This document shows positions 6,591 through 10,276 of a stretch of DNA of 10,276 nt, piece after piece (the stretch's first letter is position 1; each line of letters begins with the position of its first letter). Below the pieces are notes generated by a model. That model was given only the letters and a program-made list of their open reading frames with translations, was not told the origin of the DNA and searched no databases. This DNA comes from an uncultured Hungatella sp. (GTDB lineage Bacteria > Bacillota > Clostridia > Lachnospirales > Lachnospiraceae). A program made the translations under genes and the position numbers. Location: the NCBI GenBank assembly GCA_910585645.1, contig CAJUFP010000137.1, positions 1-10,276 on the forward strand, in the 5' to 3' direction.

Positions 6591-7238
6591 TTATCGGAAC
6601 AAGAATCTCAGCAGCCTGTTTTCCGGCTTGATCTGAAACTTCATTGTTTTCAATCGCCTTTTTAAATCCATATAAACCTGACCATCATATCCAAACGCCT
6701 CAATTACGGCAATATCTTCTTTATCCTTTCTTTTTTTCGATTTTTCCTTCATGATTTTTACTACTTCCAGCCTGTAAAGCCTGATTTCCCTTCCTTCCAC
6801 AAGAACCGTGTCCACCATTTCCTTTAACGCGACCCGCTCCATCCCCACAGTCACCAGGGCCTGAAATCCATTATGTTCCTTTGTGAGAAAGTTCCTTTGG
6901 CTAACCCCGCCCTCATGCTCTTCACAAGGGGCAAAATTAACCGTGACACCATCAATCACCCCATTTACGCCATAATCCAGCCTGCTGGAATTAAAGGCAA
7001 ACTCCCTGGAATCCATGTCCTTTTCGTATAAATGCTTTGATTTTAAATACGTCCTCACCGCTTCCATATCCCTCTGCTCCACGACCACATCAATGTCTGA
7101 ATGCACCCTGCCCGACTCTCTTCCGGATACCAGATAAGGGACCGTTCCCCCCGCGATAATCAGCTTTCCCCGCAATTCCCTGTCCGCGCACAGCTCTAAA
7201 ACAATCCCTTTTACTTTTGCATAATTGCTTTCACCCAT
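6591..7238 (-). CDS. Nucleotidyltransferase-fold protein
   Basis: This 215-residue protein has the Pol-beta-like nucleotidyltransferase signature: a glycine pair in IIAGGTVPYLVSG (GG 30-31) and, after a 16-residue gap, the metal-binding pair in HSDIDVVVE (D48, D50). Members transfer NMP to antibiotics, tRNA or proteins, or act in toxin-antitoxin pairs. The position where a third carboxylate often sits reads VTVNFAPCE, with Asn101, so catalysis is uncertain. The C-terminus is rich in Lys and Arg. The ATG at 7238 is chosen because AGGAGG (7247-7252) is 8 bases upstream; an in-frame ATG at 7256 would place that site inside the gene. It lies 29 bases upstream of the methyltransferase start, so the two may be cotranscribed. 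I cannot assign a subfamily or substrate. Confidence 0.8.
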   Translation of the reverse strand: MGESNYAKVKGIVLELCADRELRGKLIIAGGTVPYLVSGRESGRVHSDIDVVVEQRDMEAVRTYLKSKHLYEKDMDSREFAFNSSRLDYGVNGVIDGVTVNFAPCEEHEGGVSQRNFLTKEHNGFQALVTVGMERVALKEMVDTVLVEGREIRLYRLEVVKIMKEKSKKRKDKEDIAVIEAFGYDGQVYMDLKRRLKTMKFQIKPENRLLRFLFR

Positions 7239-7280
7239 ATTGCCTGCCTCCTCCATCCGAAGTCCCGCATTACGGAATAT

Positions 7281-7727
7281 TTATCCCTCCAGCTTCATGT
7301 ACAAAAGAGGATACGGATTCCCCTGCTCATCACGCTCCGTCCGTTTAAACACCCGAAACCCCATATGCTCATAAAATCCCTTTGCCCGGGGATTCTGCTC
7401 ATTCACCGCCAGCTCATTGACGCCATAAACCTCCATTCCATATCCAAGCAGCGCTCTCCCCAATCCCCTGCCCCTCTCTTCATGGGAAATAAACAGCATT
7501 TCCAGTTTTTTCCCGTCAATCCCCATAAAAGCCACAGGAATCCCACTCTCATTCTCCCCGGCAATCAAATACGGTATCTCCTTTATCGCCTGCGGAACAT
7601 ACTTTTTAATCGCCTCTATCTCCCCGTCCGATAAAAATAAATGCGTCGCCCGCACAGAACCTTCCCATACATCTAACAGTTGTCGTACCAGCAGCGGCGT
7701 TCGTTCTCTGATCTCAACGATCCTCAT
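7281..7727 (-). CDS. GNAT-family N-acetyltransferase, YjaB-like
   Basis: This 148-residue protein is a GCN5-related acetyltransferase that transfers an acetyl group from acetyl-CoA to an amine. Motif A is LEMLFISHEERGRGLGRALL, with the pyrophosphate-binding loop RGRGLG (85-90). VNEQNPRAKGFYEHMGF (108-124) is motif B, and the ending PYPLLYMKL is typical of the YjaB-like group. The start is ATG 7727, which overlaps the TGA of the upstream deacylase gene as ATGA; a GGGGAG lies 4 bases upstream. An ATG at 7739 has no usable ribosome-binding site and is rejected. The overlap implies one transcript with the deacylase gene. The acceptor is unknown. Confidence 0.88.
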   Translation of the reverse strand: MRIVEIRERTPLLVRQLLDVWEGSVRATHLFLSDGEIEAIKKYVPQAIKEIPYLIAGENESGIPVAFMGIDGKKLEMLFISHEERGRGLGRALLGYGMEVYGVNELAVNEQNPRAKGFYEHMGFRVFKRTERDEQGNPYPLLYMKLEG

Positions 7728-8233
7728 TCTTCTCCCCATCCTCCATCAATCTCCGTCAGCTCAACCTGATTTCCATGTTCTTCGATCAGGCGAATCAGGT
7801 CCTCTGTTTTCAGCCACACGGTCGCGGTATTATCATTTGGATGAACGCCAATCACCCCCGGCGTATCCATAAAATCCCTGGCAATGAATACCTTAATTTT
7901 CAACTCCCTGTCATTCAGCACCCCAAAAGGCGTCACGGCGCCTGGCATCAGCCCCATAATATCCATAAGTTCATCCTCCGACGCAAAGCTCAACGGACGC
8001 GTATGATTCCTCTGTCTGAACTCCTTTAAATCAACCCGCCTATCCCCCTTTACCGTGATAAGATAATAATTTCTTTTCTTGTCATCACGGACAAATAAGT
8101 TCTTGGCGTCCGCCTCCGGATAGGGAACATCCATCTGCGAAAGCTCCGCCATGTGATAGACAGCCCTGTGTTCCGTCACCTCATGCCAGATACCTTTCCC
8201 CTCCAACATGTCATAAATTTCCTGCTTATCCAC
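7724..8233 (-). CDS. Prolyl-tRNA deacylase, ProX/YbaK type
   Basis: This 169-residue free-standing editing protein hydrolyses mischarged aminoacyl-tRNA, typically Ala-tRNA(Pro), and so protects translation accuracy. It has the family landmarks YPEADAKNLFVRDDKKRNYY (39-58, with Lys44), TRPLSFASEDEL, MPGAVTPFG (96-104) and GVIGVHPNDNTATVWLK (126-142). The start is set at GTG 8233, giving MDKQEIYDML as in relatives; GGAG lies 8 bases upstream. A GTG at 8254 is in frame but has no site and adds seven atypical residues. It is coupled by ATGA to the following GNAT gene. The function is well known for the family; the exact tRNA specificity is inferred. Confidence 0.92.
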   Translation of the reverse strand: MDKQEIYDMLEGKGIWHEVTEHRAVYHMAELSQMDVPYPEADAKNLFVRDDKKRNYYLITVKGDRRVDLKEFRQRNHTRPLSFASEDELMDIMGLMPGAVTPFGVLNDRELKIKVFIARDFMDTPGVIGVHPNDNTATVWLKTEDLIRLIEEHGNQVELTEIDGGWGEE

Positions 8234-8298
8234 ACTTTCATCTCCATTTCGCACCTGTAATCACGGCCTTCACCGCCTCTCCGCCGCAAAGCCCGGCC

Positions 8299-8556
8299 TC
8301 AGCTCTTTAGAAAATCACTGTACTCTTTCAGTTCCCTTTTCCGGCTCTCCGAAAGGCTGTTAAACTCCACATTGCACACCGCCCCTTCCAACGCGTATAA
8401 ATGAACCAGGCAGACATTGGGATACCTCCCCTTCAATTTCAGGAAAGCCTGTTCCGCCCCCAGACAGACCAGCTCCTCCGCGGAATGGATTCCCACAGAG
8501 TCCAGTTTCTTTGCCATCTCCCTGCCAATATTCATCATAGATGTTAATTTTGCCAT
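8299..8556 (-). CDS. TfoX C-terminal-domain protein
   Basis: This 85-residue protein matches the stand-alone TfoX/Sxy C-terminal domain of Firmicutes, a helix-hairpin-helix-like fold. LTSMMNIGREMAKKLDSVGI, then HSAEELVCLGAEQAFLKLK, then CLVHLYALEGAV are its conserved blocks. In Proteobacteria TfoX is a competence activator, but the role of short Firmicutes versions is unknown. The ATG at 8556 is chosen because AGGAG (8563-8567) lies 6 bases upstream and the protein then has the normal family length. The same frame is open up to 8829, giving a 176-residue version, but the extra part is out-of-frame sequence of a different, decayed gene. The 65-base gap to the deacylase contains no terminator, so the two may be cotranscribed. 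Confidence 0.85.
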   Translation of the reverse strand: MAKLTSMMNIGREMAKKLDSVGIHSAEELVCLGAEQAFLKLKGRYPNVCLVHLYALEGAVCNVEFNSLSESRKRELKEYSDFLKS

Positions 8557-8557
8557 G

Positions 8558-8736
8558 TCACTCTCCTGTACAAATATAGAAATTATCGCTGTCCAGCATA
8601 TCGCCCCATCTGTCCATATAAAATAGGCCTTGTCCGTTTCTCCACTTACCTTCTGCAATTCCTGTAATGCCTTGCATGCCGTCCTAATATTTTTATCGAA
8701 CAGCAATTCAAATGATTCTGCTGTATTCATTGACAT
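8558..8736 (-). pseudogene. Frameshifted N-terminal stub of a HEAT-repeat-like protein
   Basis: From ATG 8736 (or 8730) the minus strand reads MSMNTAESFELLFDKNIRTA, continuing to KVSGETDKAYF. At the T-run 8620-8623 the sensible frame changes, as if one T had been lost, and continues YMDRWGDMLDSDNFYICTGE to TGA at 8558. The joined sequence resembles the first 60 or so residues of an uncharacterised Clostridia family with HEAT-like repeats, which normally has well over 150 residues. Everything after that is missing, and the fragment stops exactly at the ribosome-binding site of tfoX. The family resemblance is from memory and is moderate; the frame change and truncation are visible in the sequence. 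Confidence 0.6.
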
Positions 8737-8795
8737 AACAGCACCCTTATCTTTCGTTGCAGAGTTTGGCCTATTCATAGTCAACGGAAACTTAT

Positions 8796-9278
8796 CTATT
8801 TCTCCATAATCAATTCTCTGCACTTCCATTCTTCACCCAGAACGCAATATTTTTCCGTTGTATCCAGAACCGCATCCCTAAACCCCACTGCCCTATAACA
8901 ATAATAAGCCGAAAGGTTATTCTCAAAAACGCCCAACGAAACTTTTTTTGCCCCATATAGTTCAAATACAAATTTTAGACCTAACCGGAGCATAGCCTTT
9001 CCACAGCCTTTTCCTCTCTTGTGCGGATTGACAATAACAAACCCAAAGCGCAATTCATCCAGCGATTCGTCAGGGTTCCTTAGTGTAAAAAAGCCGACAA
9101 TTCCCGTTTCATCAAATGCGGTAAACGGCATTAGAGACTCAACAAAACAAAATTCTTTTTGTGTGATAGGATAATTACCAAGTATACCTGCTGTCCACTG
9201 ATAAAATCCTTTTTCATCCTGGCTCCACGATAATATTGTATCTGCATCCGAAGCTTTATATGGCCTTATTCTAATCAT
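8796..9278 (-). CDS. GNAT-family N-acetyltransferase, RimJ/RimL-like
   Basis: This 160-residue acetyltransferase has motif A ELRFGFVIVNPHKRGKGCGK, with the acetyl-CoA loop RGKGCGKA (88-95), and motif B VSLGVFENNLSAYYCYRAVG (113-132). MIRIRPYKASDADTILSW is a typical GNAT start. The ATG at 9278 has GAGG 8 bases upstream and a good promoter about 36 bases upstream. Its 3' end, with TAG at 8796, lies 59 bases before the decayed stub gene, so tfoX and the genes after it may be read through from this promoter. Likely acceptors are an amino acid, a peptide N-terminus or a small amine; sequence does not tell which. Confidence 0.9.
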   Translation of the reverse strand: MIRIRPYKASDADTILSWSQDEKGFYQWTAGILGNYPITQKEFCFVESLMPFTAFDETGIVGFFTLRNPDESLDELRFGFVIVNPHKRGKGCGKAMLRLGLKFVFELYGAKKVSLGVFENNLSAYYCYRAVGFRDAVLDTTEKYCVLGEEWKCRELIMEK

Positions 9279-9313
9279 ACGTTTTTCCTCACCAAATTCT
9301 GATCATGCTTCCC

Positions 9314-9319
9314 ATTATA
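9314..9319 (-). promoter_or_regulatory. Promoter (-10) of the GNAT gene and possibly the downstream cluster
   Basis: A perfect minus-strand TATAAT (9314-9319) is preceded at about 16 bases by TGATTT as a weak -35. The predicted start site near 9307 gives a leader of about 29 bases. No strong terminator is visible between here and the hicB gene, so this may drive a long transcript. Confidence 0.55.
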
Positions 9320-9353
9320 CAGGATATCCCGCTAAAAATCACTTTCTATTTCC

Positions 9354-9631
9354 TTAAAATTCCCTCAGCATAAAGCGCGCTTTCCCAATCCCCTGTATCG
9401 CAGATCCGACCGCCTGCATATCCGCGGCCTCAGGCTCACCACCATATATCCCCGCCCACACCCTCCACCGCCCCTATCATCAGCCCCCGGTGCCTCCCCT
9501 TCCACAAAATAGTCATGCGCAAAAGGAAGCTTCCCGCTGCTGCTCCTTCCAAAGAAAAAATAAGCGGGCCCCCAGCACCTGTCCTCCGACTTATCCTCAT
9601 CTCCCTGATACCCCAAATTGCCGCTAACCCT
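9354..9631 (-). pseudogene. Broken short gene of unknown function
   Basis: I do not recognise the protein. AGGAGG (9639-9644) is followed after 7 bases by AGG (9631) where a start codon should be. The frame then reads VSGNLGYQGDEDKSEDRCWG and later GKLPFAHDYFVEGEAPGADD. At the G-run 9471-9474 the coherent frame changes by one base, consistent with loss of one G, and continues RWRVWAGIYGGEPEAADMQA to TAA at 9354. The rejoined product would be about 92 residues. Without these two changes it would be an ordinary small gene after the terminator at 9655. The stretch is more GC-rich than its flanks. Coding character is judged by eye only; no homologue is known to me. Confidence 0.5.
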
Positions 9632-9654
9632 GTACGCGCCTCCTAAAAATCCAC

Positions 9655-9679
9655 AAAAAAAGCACCTCCGAAGAGATGC
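9655..9679 (-). terminator. Rho-independent terminator with UUCG loop
   Basis: On the minus strand GCATCTC (9673-9679) pairs with GAGGTGC (9662-9668), with one G-U pair, closed by the very stable TTCG tetraloop and followed by seven T residues (9655-9661). It lies 50 bases after the DUF4180 stop codon and ends that transcript. Confidence 0.88.
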
Positions 9680-9729
9680 CCTCCCATACAGAATCAATCC
9701 ACGGAAAAACTGGAATCTGTACCCGTCTG

Positions 9730-10098
9730 TTATTGTGTCCCTGTCAACCTCTGCACTGCCTCTTCCTTGGTTGACACAAAGAAAAAGTCCTTCCCATGGT
9801 TCGACTCATATATAAAATCTTTCAGCGGCTTACTGGTATAATGGGAATAATCCCCGTAAACAGCCACCTTCACATGATAATTCATAAACTTCTGGAGAAT
9901 CTCACCTGCCAATCCCGTACTCAGAATGAAAAAATCCCCGCATATCGCAGCCTTATCAATAACAATCCGCTCCGCGCCTGTCTCATACTTCACAGTCATC
10001 GCCAAATCCAGAGCTGACTGCGGATCAACAATTACCACCTCATCACCGGAAACGACTGCAAGATCAATCCCGTTATCCTTCAAATATTCAATCTTCAT
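9730..10098 (-). CDS. DUF4180 domain-containing protein
   Basis: This 122-residue protein matches DUF4180, a family of small cytoplasmic proteins of unknown function common in Firmicutes. The characteristic blocks are DPQSALDLAMTVKYETGAER, then CGDFFILSTGLAGEILQKF and NYHVKVAVYGDYSHYTSKPL, then KDFIYESN and FFFVSTKEEAV near the end. Length is normal. The ATG at 10098 has AGGAGG (10104-10109) 5 bases upstream. It is a single-gene unit with its own strong promoter and a UUCG terminator. A dyad inside the promoter suggests repression by an unlinked regulator. The family is sometimes found beside transcriptional regulators, but none is visible here. Confidence 0.92.
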   Translation of the reverse strand: MKIEYLKDNGIDLAVVSGDEVVIVDPQSALDLAMTVKYETGAERIVIDKAAICGDFFILSTGLAGEILQKFMNYHVKVAVYGDYSHYTSKPLKDFIYESNHGKDFFFVSTKEEAVQRLTGTQ

Positions 10099-10146
10099 AA
10101 TGTCCTCCTAACTCAAACCTGCAGTACAAATTCCAGTTAAAGATAG

Positions 10147-10175
10147 ATTTTACAGGACAACACATAAATTGTCAA
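10147..10175 (-). promoter_or_regulatory. Strong promoter of the DUF4180 gene with an embedded dyad
   Basis: On the minus strand TTGACA (10170-10175) and TAAAAT (10147-10152) are 17 bases apart, close to the housekeeping-sigma consensus. The start site is predicted near 10140, giving a leader of about 42 bases. GACAA-N8-TTGTC (10156-10173) is a perfect inverted repeat that overlaps the -35 and fills the spacer, a typical repressor-operator position. Confidence 0.8.
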
Positions 10176-10220
10176 GCATCATTTTCACAGCCCTTCACCT
10201 CTGTTTTCAGCAGCGACACC

Positions 10221-10276
10221 TTACACTGTACCGTTTTTCTTTAAAACTCTTTTGCACTCATTTACAAAACCTTGCG
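10221..10276 (-). pseudogene. Methyltransferase-like fragment entering from the right edge
   Basis: The minus strand reads QGFVNECKRVLKKNGTV and then TAA (10221). The segment ECKRVLKKNGT resembles the conserved RVLKPNGT/RVLKPGG strand region of SAM-dependent methyltransferases, especially DNA N4/N6 types. In such proteins this block is followed by more residues of the fold (often W-V-x-G), so the stop soon after it suggests a truncated gene. Only 17 residues are visible and the 5' part is outside the window, so it could also be a genuine short C-terminus. Confidence 0.4.

Noticed and set aside
1..10276. CRISPR arrays, tRNA or rRNA genes, transposases or integrases
   Set aside because: No regularly spaced repeats, tRNA-like cloverleaf or recombinase motifs were seen on either strand; the three repeats at 5230-5376 have irregular spacing and diverged units.

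Overview
The window looks like chromosomal DNA of a gut-type Clostridia, most likely Lachnospiraceae. The grounds are strong AGGAGG ribosome-binding sites, a BceRS-type two-component module beside an ABC transporter, a HicB antitoxin, a ProX-type deacylase, a DUF4180 protein and a moderate GC content that drops in the intergenic regions. This placement is inferred from gene content, not from a marker gene. All genes read on the minus strand except one LysR-type regulator.

Region 1 (1-2514) is a peptide-antibiotic sensing and resistance module. It runs response regulator, then intramembrane-sensing histidine kinase (ATGA overlap), then a Rho-independent terminator, then the ATPase of a BceA-like ABC transporter that leaves the left edge. 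Its permease is presumably just outside. The terminator suggests that the transporter has its own promoter. Region 2 (2707-5152) is a MepA-type MATE efflux pump divergently transcribed from a LysR-type regulator. A perfect dyad with a T-N11-A core lies between them, about 63 bases upstream of the predicted pump start site.

Region 3 (5153-5374) is non-coding and carries three imperfect GC-rich hairpin repeats. Region 4 (5375-9319) is an accessory strip of short minus-strand genes, closely packed except where decayed fragments lie: hicB, a hicA remnant, a SAM methyltransferase, a nucleotidyltransferase-fold protein, a YjaB-like GNAT, a ProX prolyl-tRNA deacylase, a TfoX C-terminal-domain protein and a second GNAT. 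Region 5 (9320-10276) holds a broken short gene, a DUF4180 gene with a strong promoter and a UUCG terminator, and a methyltransferase-like fragment at the right edge.

I see no convincing undescribed multi-gene system. The most notable signal is gene decay. The hicA toxin is reduced to a 45-residue tail whose motif His is replaced and whose 5' end has merged with the methyltransferase 3' end. A second gene survives only as a frameshifted N-terminal stub ending at the tfoX ribosome-binding site. A third has AGG where a start codon is expected and a frameshift further on. The strip from about 5.2 kb to the right edge therefore looks like a turnover zone between the more ordinary resistance modules on the left and whatever lies to the right.
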